The position numbers were made by a program, and so were the translations under genes. Of a DNA stretch of 13,993 nt, positions 6,622-13,125 are shown one piece after another. The stretch covers positions 1 through 13,993 of the forward strand of contig JBCBBT010000075.1 of assembly GCA_038531315.1 (NCBI GenBank), given 5' to 3'. Origin of the DNA: JAJFFW01 sp038531315. GTDB lineage: Bacteria; Pseudomonadota; Alphaproteobacteria; Caulobacterales; Parvularculaceae. Every line of letters begins with the position of its first letter. Position 1 is the stretch's first letter. The notes below the pieces were generated by a model. It made no database searches, was not told where the DNA came from, and saw only the letters and a list, made by a program, of their open reading frames with translations.

Positions 6622-7688
6622 AATTGCTGATCACGCGTATCATCATCGCGCCGCCCTTTCTGGCGATACTCTGTCTGGCGATGCTGTCATGCGGCGCGGC
6701 GCGGGCGCAGGCCATGACCAGCGATGAGGCCGCCATTGCTTATGATCAGTTCTGGCGCCTCTTCAGCGATCAATACAGTCTTTTCGCCGTCAAGGGCGTC
6801 GACTGGGACCGCACCGGGTCCGTCTATCGCGCTCGTCTCGATGACGTGGCGACGCGCGCCGACATGACCGCATTATTCGCGGAGATGATCGATCTCCTCA
6901 ATGACGTGCACGTCTCCGTCACAGACGATCAATCCGGCGCATTCTCGCGTTCCGGCGGGCGCAGCATCGGCGCCGGCGACTTTGATATCGGTGAATTTTC
7001 ACGCGATCTCATCGCAGCGCGTTATGCGCGCGCCGGTCTTGAAAACCGCGCGGCCGGATTAATTTCCTTCGGATGGGTTTCGGACGCGACCGGGTATATT
7101 CATATCGCGGGCTTCAAATACGCAACGACAACCGGACAGGCCATCGATGAAGCGCTTGCGGAATTTGCCGGCGCGTCCACAATCATTTTGGACGTCAGGC
7201 AAAACAAGGGCGGGTTCGACGCAATCGCCAAATCCGTCGCCGAGCGTTTCGCCGATAAGCCCGCCATTTTCATGACAACCGCAAACCGCATTCCCGGCGG
7301 CGACCGCACCGCTTTTGACGACCCGGTTGCGTGGCGGCTGACCCCGCCGCAGACCGGCGCGTATAACGGCGCGGTCATCGTTCTGACGAACAGCCGGACA
7401 ATCAGCGCCGCTGAAAACTTTGTGTTGGCGATGCGCGCCGTGCCCCGGAGCCTCATCATCGGGGAGGCCACAGCAGGCGCAATGGCTGATACCTTTCCCA
7501 TGTCGATTGCGTCCGGTTGGACTTTCACGGTGCCCACAAATGTCATCCGCGATCCGTCACAGCGCAGTTATGAAGGCCTCGGCCTGCCGCCGCATTTATG
7601 GGTGAAAAACACGCCCGACGATATCGCAGCGGGACGCGATCGGGTTCTGGACCTGGCGATCGCATTCGCAAATTCGCCGCCGGATTAA
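6618..7688 (+). CDS. S41-type (tail-specific/IRBP-like) peptidase, secreted
   Basis: A 356-residue protein. The N-terminus is a signal peptide (ITRIIIAPPFLAILCLAML), with either a weak lipobox at Cys25 or a signal peptidase I site after ARA (residue 30). A helical N-terminal segment ends at LLNDVHVSV, where His98 fits the D-x-H motif of tricorn/IRBP-like S41 enzymes. The core follows: IILDVRQNKGG (about 189-199), then NSRTISAAENF with the likely nucleophile Ser263 and Glu266, and GEATAG (about 282-287). No PDZ domain is visible, unlike classical C-terminal processing proteases. It starts in a four-base overlap with the upstream serine hydrolase, so both should be made together and work in the periplasm, perhaps on a shared peptide or cell-wall substrate. 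That partnership is inferred from the overlap. Confidence 0.82.
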   Translation: MKLLITRIIIAPPFLAILCLAMLSCGAARAQAMTSDEAAIAYDQFWRLFSDQYSLFAVKGVDWDRTGSVYRARLDDVATRADMTALFAEMIDLLNDVHVSVTDDQSGAFSRSGGRSIGAGDFDIGEFSRDLIAARYARAGLENRAAGLISFGWVSDATGYIHIAGFKYATTTGQAIDEALAEFAGASTIILDVRQNKGGFDAIAKSVAERFADKPAIFMTTANRIPGGDRTAFDDPVAWRLTPPQTGAYNGAVIVLTNSRTISAAENFVLAMRAVPRSLIIGEATAGAMADTFPMSIASGWTFTVPTNVIRDPSQRSYEGLGLPPHLWVKNTPDDIAAGRDRVLDLAIAFANSPPD

Positions 7689-7697
7689 GTGAAAGCA

Positions 7698-7948
7698 CGC
7701 GCGCCGCGCGGCTTTTTCTCTTTGACTGGGCCCCCGCCTTCGCGGGGGAGGCGGGGGTTTTCGCAAATCGACCTCCGCCGTCTTGCCCGCGCATGCGGGC
7801 ATCCAGCCCTTGAGTTAAGTCGCGCGCCGCGCGGCTTTTTCTCTCTGACTGGGACCCTGCCTTCGCGGGGGATGCGGGGGTTTCCACAAAAAGACCTTCA
7901 CCGTCTTGCCCGCGCAAGTGGGCATCCAGCCCACGCGGTAAGTCGCGC
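7698..7948 (+). repeat. Tandem 123-bp hairpin-bearing repeat (2 copies plus start of a third)
   Basis: Unit 1 is 7698-7820 and unit 2 is 7821-7943; they align without gaps and differ at 16 positions by my count (about 87% identical). A third unit starts with CGCGC after TAAGT at 7939 and then diverges. Each unit starts with a GC-rich block followed by TTTTTCTCT and carries two hairpins. In unit 1 these are CCCCCGC-CTTC-GCGGGGG (7731-7748) and GCCCGC-GCAT-GCGGGC (7785-7800). In unit 2 two C-to-T changes turn G-C pairs into G-U pairs, keeping the plus-strand RNA stems. It resembles the short palindromic intergenic elements common in alphaproteobacteria. It may also help end transcription of the hydrolase operon. 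Confidence 0.75.
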
Positions 7949-8025
7949 AAATCGGGGGGGGGTGGTCGCAAAACAGCGTTTCGGGGCCCGCTGAGCGATC
8001 GTCAAACCCGCGTAAGTCACGGAAA

Positions 8026-8035
8026 TTGTTCACAA
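8026..8035. promoter_or_regulatory. Short dyad TTGT-TC-ACAA upstream of prpD
   Basis: A ten-base near-palindrome, flanked by GGAAA (8021) and TTTTCC (8038). TTGTnnACAA dyads occur in operators of GntR-family regulators. No GntR gene is present in this window, so this is only a candidate. Confidence 0.2.
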
Positions 8036-8114
8036 AGTTTTCCGGTGGCGTTATGCCGCCCGGAGCGCGCGCCTGCGGTGCTTTGACACGCTGACGGGCC
8101 TGCGGCAGGAAGAG

Positions 8115-8128
8115 CCGCAAATTTGCGG
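8115..8128. promoter_or_regulatory. Perfect 14-bp palindrome, candidate prp operator
   Basis: CCGCAAATTTGCGG is a perfect palindrome about 45 bases before the prpD ATG and downstream of the possible -35 at 8083. The GCAAATTTGC core recalls TTTGCAAA-type sites bound by the short-chain acyl-CoA regulator PccR/ScfR in other alphaproteobacteria, but it is not the same arrangement. A role as a repressor site is an inference. Confidence 0.35.
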
Positions 8129-8171
8129 GCTGCGCCGTCTTGCGCGCCGCGCCATCTCAAAAGGACCCTCT

Positions 8172-9704
8172 ATGATCACCCATGACGTGCGCGCCCATCG
8201 CTCCAAGGACGAGTTAAAACGCGAAGACCAGCTTGCCTGGAAGATCGCGGCGGTCGCCGCCGATCCGGTCCCCGTTGACGATGAAGCGACGGAGATGATC
8301 ATTAACCGGATCATCGACAATGCATCTGTGGGCGTCGCCTCGCTTAATCGCGGTCCGATCAAGTCGGCGCGCGCGATGGCGAATGCGCATCTGCGCGACG
8401 GCGGGGCGACATTGTTCGGTTTGCCCGAAAGTCATCGCGTATGCGCGGAATGGGCCGCCTGGGCGAACGGCACAGCGGTGCGCGAGCTTGATTTTCACGA
8501 CACGTTTCTGGCCGCTGATTACTCGCATCCGGGCGATAATATCCCGCCGGTTCTCGCGGTCGCGCAGCAATGCGGGCGCAACGGCGCCGATCTTATTCGC
8601 GGGATCGCGACGGGCTATGAAATTCAGGTCAATCTCGTCAAAGCGATTTGCCTGCACGAGCATAAGATCGACCACATCGCCCATATTGGACCGTCGGCCT
8701 CGGCGGGCGTCGGCGCGCTTTTAGGTCTTGATACGGAGATTATCTATCAATCCGTACAGCAAGGGCTTCACACGACGGTGACAACGCGTCAGTCGCGCAA
8801 GGGCGAGATTTCCACGTGGAAAGCGTTTGCGCCGGCCTATGCGGGCAAGCTCGCGATTGAGGCGGTTGACCGTTGCATGCGCGGCGAGGGCGCGCCGTCG
8901 CCGATCTATGAAGGCGAGGATTCGGTCATCGCCTATATCCTCAACGGGCGCACCGCCCGCGACAAGGGCGAGAGCCCGTATGAGCCGACGTATCATGTTC
9001 CCCTGCCGGGACCGGGCGAGGCGAAACGCGCGATCCTTGAAACCTACACCAAGGAGCATTCGGCCGAATATCAGTCGCAGGCGCTGATTGATCTCGCCTT
9101 CCGCATGGGCAAACAGATTGACGACTTCGATAAGGTCAAATCAATTGTTCTGCATACCTCGCACCATACCCATTATGTGATCGGGACCGGCTCGGGGGAC
9201 CCGCAGAAGATGGACCCGAAGGCGAGCCGCGAGACGCTCGATCACTCGATCATGTATATCTTCGCGGTCGCGCTTCAGGACGGCGCGTGGCACCACGTCA
9301 ATTCCTATGCGCCCGAACGCGCGCAACGGCCGGACACCGTGCGCCTGTGGCACAAGATTTCGACAATCGAAGACCCCGAATGGACGCGGCGGTACCACTC
9401 GCCCGATCCGAATGAGAAAGCCTTCGGCGCAAAGGTCGTCATCACCATGGAGGACGGCTCTGCAATCGTCGACGAACTCGGCATCGCCAACGCGCATCCG
9501 TTTGGCGCACGTCCCTTCACGCGGCCGGAATACATTCAGAAATTCCGGACGCTGACGGAAGATATTCTCGACGCCGCGGAAATCGACCGGTTTCTCGACC
9601 TCGTCCAGCGATTGCCGGCGTTGTCAGCCGAAGAAGTGACGCAGCTCAATCCGGTCGCGCCGGCCGGCTATCTTGTCGAGAACCCCGCCAAAGGCATCTT
9701 TTAA
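8172..9704 (+). CDS. prpD: 2-methylcitrate dehydratase (MmgE/PrpD family)
   Basis: A 510-residue cytosolic enzyme that dehydrates 2-methylcitrate to 2-methyl-cis-aconitate in the methylcitrate cycle. PrpD-family motifs run in order: ELDFHDTFLAADYSHPGDN at about residues 105-123, with the conserved Asp/His cluster of the active site; HIAHIGPSASAG; KGEISTWKAFAPAYAG; SRETLDHSIMYIFAVALQDG; and NAHPFGARPF. The length suits bacterial PrpD. ATG 8172 has AAAAGGA a few bases upstream. It is the first gene of the cluster with prpB and prpC, which supports PrpD over another MmgE/PrpD role such as aconitate or itaconate chemistry. No acnD/prpF pair is visible, so this cofactor-free dehydratase probably does the step alone, perhaps with a housekeeping aconitase for rehydration. 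Confidence 0.93.
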   Translation: MITHDVRAHRSKDELKREDQLAWKIAAVAADPVPVDDEATEMIINRIIDNASVGVASLNRGPIKSARAMANAHLRDGGATLFGLPESHRVCAEWAAWANGTAVRELDFHDTFLAADYSHPGDNIPPVLAVAQQCGRNGADLIRGIATGYEIQVNLVKAICLHEHKIDHIAHIGPSASAGVGALLGLDTEIIYQSVQQGLHTTVTTRQSRKGEISTWKAFAPAYAGKLAIEAVDRCMRGEGAPSPIYEGEDSVIAYILNGRTARDKGESPYEPTYHVPLPGPGEAKRAILETYTKEHSAEYQSQALIDLAFRMGKQIDDFDKVKSIVLHTSHHTHYVIGTGSGDPQKMDPKASRETLDHSIMYIFAVALQDGAWHHVNSYAPERAQRPDTVRLWHKISTIEDPEWTRRYHSPDPNEKAFGAKVVITMEDGSAIVDELGIANAHPFGARPFTRPEYIQKFRTLTEDILDAAEIDRFLDLVQRLPALSAEEVTQLNPVAPAGYLVENPAKGIF

Positions 9705-9715
9705 CAGCGCAGAAC

Positions 9716-9731
9716 GCGGCGCGCGCGCCGC
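9716..9731. other. 16-bp GC-only palindrome between prpD and the VOC gene
   Basis: GCGGCGCGCGCGCCGC is a perfect palindrome in the 44-base prpD-VOC gap, just before the VOC ribosome site. As RNA it would form a strong short hairpin, but no T-tract follows. It might shield the prpD 3' end or tune the downstream level. Confidence 0.4.
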
Positions 9732-9748
9732 ACAATACGGAGACTAAC

Positions 9749-10129
9749 ATGCTCGCATATTCAATGGTCGGATCGAACGACATCGACAAGGCGCGGCAAT
9801 TCTATGGCGACCTTCTCGCCGAGATGGGCGCCAAGGAAACCATGGTGCGCCCCGACGGCGGCGCGATCTTCTGGGGCAAAGGCCCCGGTCAGCCGATGTT
9901 CGGCATTTGCAAACCCTTCGACGGGGAGGCGGCCGCTCAGGGCAACGGCACGATGACGGCGTTCGCCGTCAAGGACAGCGCCGAAGTCAAGAAGATGTAC
10001 GACAAAGCCATTTCGCTTGGGGCCACCTGCGAAGGCGAGCCGGGGCCGCGCCTCGGCGGGATGGTCTCGTGCGGTTACGTCCGTGACCCGGACGGCAACA
10101 AGCTGAATTTCTTCTGCATGGGATCGTAG
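9749..10129 (+). CDS. VOC-family (glyoxalase/bleomycin-resistance fold) protein
   Basis: A 126-residue single-domain protein from ATG 9749, with GGAG about seven bases upstream. The vicinal-oxygen-chelate fold is marked by the opening strand and helix (MLAYSMVGSNDIDKARQFYG), the GATCEGEPGPRLGGM turn and the closing YVRDPDGNKLNFF. The usual metal ligands are not evident: the first-strand His is absent, and the closing Glu (normally DGN..E) is replaced in NKLNFF. It may therefore be a metal-free binding protein rather than a lyase or dioxygenase. It sits 44 bases after prpD in the same direction. A role linked to methylcitrate metabolism is suggested by position only. Confidence 0.82.
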   Translation: MLAYSMVGSNDIDKARQFYGDLLAEMGAKETMVRPDGGAIFWGKGPGQPMFGICKPFDGEAAAQGNGTMTAFAVKDSAEVKKMYDKAISLGATCEGEPGPRLGGMVSCGYVRDPDGNKLNFFCMGS

Positions 10130-10175
10130 ACAGATCAAGTTGCAATGGCGCGATTTTGGTCCTGCGAGGCATGAA

Positions 10176-10661
10176 ATGATCAAGAACAATGTCGCGATCA
10201 AGAACAATGTCGCGATCAAGAACAGTGTCGCAATGACATGTTGCGTCTTTTTGCTTGCCGGCGTTTCATGGGCGCAACCCGCAAAAACGGGGCCTGTCGG
10301 CGCCGAAAGCGTCTCGGAAGCGTCGCTTTCAACCAGCGACCTTATCGGGGTCTGGGATGTGTCGCTCTATTTCGCGCCGGACCAGCCGCCATCGGCGACC
10401 GTCATGGAAATATCCGCTGTCGAAGACGGCGCCGTGACCGGCGCGTTCTACGGATCGGCGTTTTCCAGCGCGCGCGCGACAATGCACAACGGCATTGTGA
10501 TTTTCAGCGCCGTGACCGCGGATGGAACCGGGCCTTACGCCCATGGCATGCGGATGCATGCGCCGGACTTTATCTATGGCCAGACGCTTTCAACCGGACG
10601 TGACTTTGTCATGGCGTGGGAAGCAAAACGGCGCGAGGAACCCGCCGGGAAGGATGAGTAA
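10176..10661 (+). CDS. Secreted small protein of unknown function
   Basis: A 161-residue protein I do not recognise. ATG 10176 is chosen for GAGG at 10166-10169 and because it opens a signal peptide; a TTG at 10140 is the only longer option. The first residues are three near-identical six-residue units (IKNNVA, IKNNVA, IKNSVA) encoded by an 18-bp tandem repeat. A short hydrophobic core (MTCCVFLLAGVSWA) follows, with a likely signal peptidase I cut before QPAKT. The mature part begins LIGVWDVSLYF and looks beta-rich (GAVTGAFYGSAF, TADGTGPYAHG), which could be a small barrel or lipocalin-like sandwich, but that is a guess. Its stop overlaps the prpB start by one base (TAATG), so it is translated with prpB although its product should leave the cytoplasm. 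Confidence 0.7.
   Translation: MIKNNVAIKNNVAIKNSVAMTCCVFLLAGVSWAQPAKTGPVGAESVSEASLSTSDLIGVWDVSLYFAPDQPPSATVMEISAVEDGAVTGAFYGSAFSSARATMHNGIVIFSAVTADGTGPYAHGMRMHAPDFIYGQTLSTGRDFVMAWEAKRREEPAGKDE
10179..10232 (+). repeat. 18-bp tandem repeat, three copies, in a signal peptide
   Basis: Copies lie at 10179-10196, 10197-10214 and 10215-10232. The first two are identical and the third differs at two bases (one giving Ser for Asn, one silent). The 18-bp period keeps frame, so copy-number change would lengthen or shorten the charged head of the signal peptide without breaking the gene. Confidence 0.9.
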
Positions 10662-11572
10662 TGCTCTTCACCAACAAATCAGCCGCTGAAAAGCGCAAGG
10701 ACTTTCGCGACGGCCTGGCGTCCGGCGAGCTATTGCAATTTCCGGGCGCGTTTAATCCACTTTGTGCACAGATGATCGAGCGCAAGGGTTTTGACGGGGT
10801 CTATATCTCCGGCGCGGTTATGTCGGCCGATTTATGCCTGCCCGATATCGGCATTGCGACGATGACGGAATTTGTCGCCCGCGGCCAACAAATTGCGCGC
10901 GTTACGGATCTTCCCGCGTTCATCGATATCGACACCGGCTTTGGCGAGCCGATGGCGGCGGCGCGCACGGTGATGTCGATGGAAGAGGCGGGCCTTGCCG
11001 GCTGTCACATCGAAGATCAGGTGATGCCGAAGCGATGCGGGCATCTTGACGGTAAGGAAATCGTTCCAACGGAGGTGATGATCCAGCGCGTCAAGGCGGC
11101 GGCGGAGGCCAAACGCGACCCGAATTTCGTGCTGATCGCGCGCTCCGACGCCCGCGCCGTTGAAGGCCTTGATCAGGCGATCGACCGCATGAAAGCCTAT
11201 GTCGACGCCGGGGCCGACATGATCTTTCCGGAAGCGATGAAGAGCCTTGAGGAGTTTGAAGCCGTGCGCAAAGCGCTCGACGTGCCGATCCTCGCCAACA
11301 TGACCGAATTCGGAAAAAGCCGCCTTCTGAATAAAAAGGAGCTGGAAAGTCTGGGCTTTAATGTCGTGATCTATCCGGTGACGACGCTGCGGCTCGCCAT
11401 GGGCGCCTGCGACGTCGGGCTCGATAAGATTCTGGAAGACGGCGACCAGAACGGCATTCTCGACATGATGCAGCACCGGCGCGATCTTTATGATCTGCTG
11501 CGCTATCACGACTACAACAAGTTCGATGAGAGCATTTACAACTTTCAGGTTGGCGATACGCCGGTTGAATGA
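10661..11572 (+). CDS. prpB: Methylisocitrate lyase
   Basis: A 303-residue enzyme of the isocitrate lyase/PEP mutase superfamily, splitting 2-methylisocitrate into pyruvate and succinate as the last step of the methylcitrate cycle. It shows the phosphate/metal loop FIDIDTGFGEP, the metal-binding HIEDQ, and the catalytic loop K124-R-C-G-H128 with Cys126 as the general acid/base. The substrate-side motif is IARSDARAVEGLDQAIDRM, and the tail is the helical end usual for PrpB (HRRDLYDLLRYHDYNKFD). Length matches PrpB (about 295-305) and not the longer isocitrate lyase AceA. ATG 10661 overlaps the previous stop by one base, with AAGGA at 10650-10654. Its own stop overlaps the next ATG. Pairing with prpC and prpD confirms the role. 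Confidence 0.93.
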   Translation: MLFTNKSAAEKRKDFRDGLASGELLQFPGAFNPLCAQMIERKGFDGVYISGAVMSADLCLPDIGIATMTEFVARGQQIARVTDLPAFIDIDTGFGEPMAAARTVMSMEEAGLAGCHIEDQVMPKRCGHLDGKEIVPTEVMIQRVKAAAEAKRDPNFVLIARSDARAVEGLDQAIDRMKAYVDAGADMIFPEAMKSLEEFEAVRKALDVPILANMTEFGKSRLLNKKELESLGFNVVIYPVTTLRLAMGACDVGLDKILEDGDQNGILDMMQHRRDLYDLLRYHDYNKFDESIYNFQVGDTPVE

Positions 11573-11937
11573 TGACCAGCGCGTCGGACCAACGCCCGCC
11601 GCCTTATTACGCCGTGATCTTTTCCTCGCAGCGGAAGACAGGGACGGGGCTTTCCTCTGACGGCGACGACGGTTATGACGCGGCCGCCGCGCGCATGGCC
11701 GAGCTGTCGCGCCAGACCCCCGGTTTTCTCGGCATGGAGCATGCGCGCTCGGAGGATGGTTTCGCGATCACAGTATGCTATTGGGACAGCCCTTCCGCCA
11801 TCGCTGAATGGAAAGCGAACGCGGAACATCAGGATGCGCAAGCGCGCGGAAAAACAAATTGGTACGAATATTACAACGTACGCATTGCGACCGTGACGCG
11901 CGCCTATACGTCGCCGGCGGATAAAGGAGAAAGCTGA
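11569..11937 (+). CDS. ABM-fold (antibiotic biosynthesis monooxygenase-like) protein
   Basis: A 122-residue protein of the ABM/dimeric alpha-beta-barrel type. After a disordered head it begins PPYYAVIFSSQR. It then shows YDAAAARMAELSRQTPGFLG, SEDGFAITVCYWDSPSAIAEW, and a terminal W-Y-E-Y-Y-N-V-R strand, the usual order of a ferredoxin-like ABM domain. Members of this broad family range from cofactor-free oxygenases to haem-degrading enzymes and proteins of unknown role. Catalysis cannot be assigned here. The start is ATG 11569, which overlaps the prpB stop by four bases (an ATG at 11572 is also possible). The prpC start follows the stop by one base, so it is tightly held inside the prp operon. 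A role in protecting or tuning the pathway is only suggested by this position. Confidence 0.8.
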   Translation: MMTSASDQRPPPYYAVIFSSQRKTGTGLSSDGDDGYDAAAARMAELSRQTPGFLGMEHARSEDGFAITVCYWDSPSAIAEWKANAEHQDAQARGKTNWYEYYNVRIATVTRAYTSPADKGES

Positions 11938-11938
11938 G

Positions 11939-13072
11939 ATGTCCGAAGAAGTGAAATACGGCCTTGCTGGCGTTCTGGCCGATGACACTGCGGTCTCCAA
12001 GGTGATGCCCGAGATCAATTCCCTGACCTATCGCGGCTACAAGGTACAGGACCTTGCCCGGGATTGCCGGTTTGAAGAGGTCGCCTACCTGATCTGGAAT
12101 GGAGCCTTGCCAGGCACTTCGTCGCTCGATGCGTTTATCGCCATGGAAAAGAAAGAGCGCGGGCTTTCCGGCGACCTTCTCGATGTGATGGCGAAATTCA
12201 ATAAGCGCGCGCATCCGATGGACACGCTGCGCACCGCCGTCAGCTTCCTCGGACAGGAAGACGACACGACAGACGATTCCTCGCCCGAAGGTCTTTATGA
12301 CAAGGCGATCCGGATGTACGCGAAAATTCCGCAAATCGTTGCGACGGACTTTCGCCTGCGCAACGGCAAGGCGCCGATCGAGCCGCGCGACGATCTCGGG
12401 TTCAGCGAAAACTTCTTCCATATGAGTTTCGGCGAGGTGCCGGCGCCTGAAGTGATCAAGTGCTTCGATATCTCCATGACGCTTTATGCGGAACATTCCT
12501 TTAACGCATCAACCTTCACGGCGCGGACCATCGCGTCATCGACATCGGATATCTATTCGGCTGTCGTCGGCGCCATCGGTTCATTGAAAGGCCCGCTCCA
12601 TGGCGGCGCCAACGAAGCGGTCATGCACATGCTTGAAGAGGTCGGCGATCCCGACCGGGCGCGCGACTGGATGCTGACGGCGCTAAAGGAAAAACGGAAG
12701 ATCATGGGCTTCGGCCACCGGGTTTATCGCTCCGGCGACAGCCGCGTGCCGACAATGACGGAAGCCTACAAGAAAATGGTCGACGTGATCGACAGCGAGG
12801 AAGCGCGCAAATATTGGGAGATTTCGAAGATCCTCGATGAGACCATGGTCGGCGAGAAGAAAATCTACCCCAATCTCGATTTCCCGGCGGGTCCGGCCTA
12901 TTATCTGATGGGTTTTGAGATCCCGATGTTCACGCCGATCTTTGTGGTCAGCCGCATCACGGGATGGACCGCGCATGTGATGGAGCAACTGGCGGACAAT
13001 AAACTCATTCGTCCGCTTTCGAACTATACCGGCGTTGCGCAACGCGATGTCGAACCGATGGACGCGCGCTAG
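11939..13072 (+). CDS. prpC: 2-methylcitrate synthase
   Basis: A 377-residue member of the citrate synthase family that condenses propionyl-CoA with oxaloacetate to 2-methylcitrate, the entry step of the cycle. Catalytic residues are in place: His221 in GPLHGGANEAV, His260 in GFGHRVYRSGD and Asp314 in YPNLDFPAG. RPLSNYTG near the C-terminus is the usual oxaloacetate/CoA-side motif. Length fits PrpC (about 370-390) and is shorter than the hexameric GltA citrate synthases. AAGGAGA (11924-11930) lies eight bases before ATG 11939, inside the end of the ABM gene. Operon position with prpB and prpD supports methylcitrate over citrate synthase, although some PrpC enzymes also accept acetyl-CoA. Confidence 0.93.
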   Translation: MSEEVKYGLAGVLADDTAVSKVMPEINSLTYRGYKVQDLARDCRFEEVAYLIWNGALPGTSSLDAFIAMEKKERGLSGDLLDVMAKFNKRAHPMDTLRTAVSFLGQEDDTTDDSSPEGLYDKAIRMYAKIPQIVATDFRLRNGKAPIEPRDDLGFSENFFHMSFGEVPAPEVIKCFDISMTLYAEHSFNASTFTARTIASSTSDIYSAVVGAIGSLKGPLHGGANEAVMHMLEEVGDPDRARDWMLTALKEKRKIMGFGHRVYRSGDSRVPTMTEAYKKMVDVIDSEEARKYWEISKILDETMVGEKKIYPNLDFPAGPAYYLMGFEIPMFTPIFVVSRITGWTAHVMEQLADNKLIRPLSNYTGVAQRDVEPMDAR

Positions 13073-13125
13073 CGCATTTTTCCCGAGCGGCCGCCGCCCT
13101 TTTCCCCCGAAAGAGGATTATCCCC

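Larger units (their letters stand above)
7944..8171. other. Leader region of the prp operon
   Basis: No gene is visible between the repeats and prpD. The stretch holds a run of nine Gs (7954-7962) and an imperfect hairpin, TCCGG at 8041-8045 with CCGGA at 8060-8064. A TTGACA at 8083-8088 could be a -35 box, though the bases 17 further on (CAGGAA) are a poor -10. There is also an inverted repeat CCTGC-G-GCAGG at 8099-8109, and a ribosome site AAAAGGA near 8159-8165 for prpD. The promoter reading is tentative. Confidence 0.4.

Noticed and set aside
7698..7948. Possible CRISPR array
   Set aside because: The units are 123 bp, adjacent and similar throughout, with no short repeat plus unique spacer pattern and no cas genes.
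7689..7994. Open frames through the 123-bp repeats giving 41-residue protein repeats
   Set aside because: The period is a multiple of three by chance. Several frames are open on both strands, most differences between units would change amino acids, and no ribosome site is present. It is better seen as a hairpin repeat.
10832..11509. Minus-strand open frame opposite prpB
   Set aside because: His/Arg-rich shadow with no ribosome site and no family features.
13066..13081. GCGCTAGCGC followed by T5 at the end of prpC as a terminator
   Set aside because: The stem is only three or four pairs and overlaps the stop codon; too weak to call.
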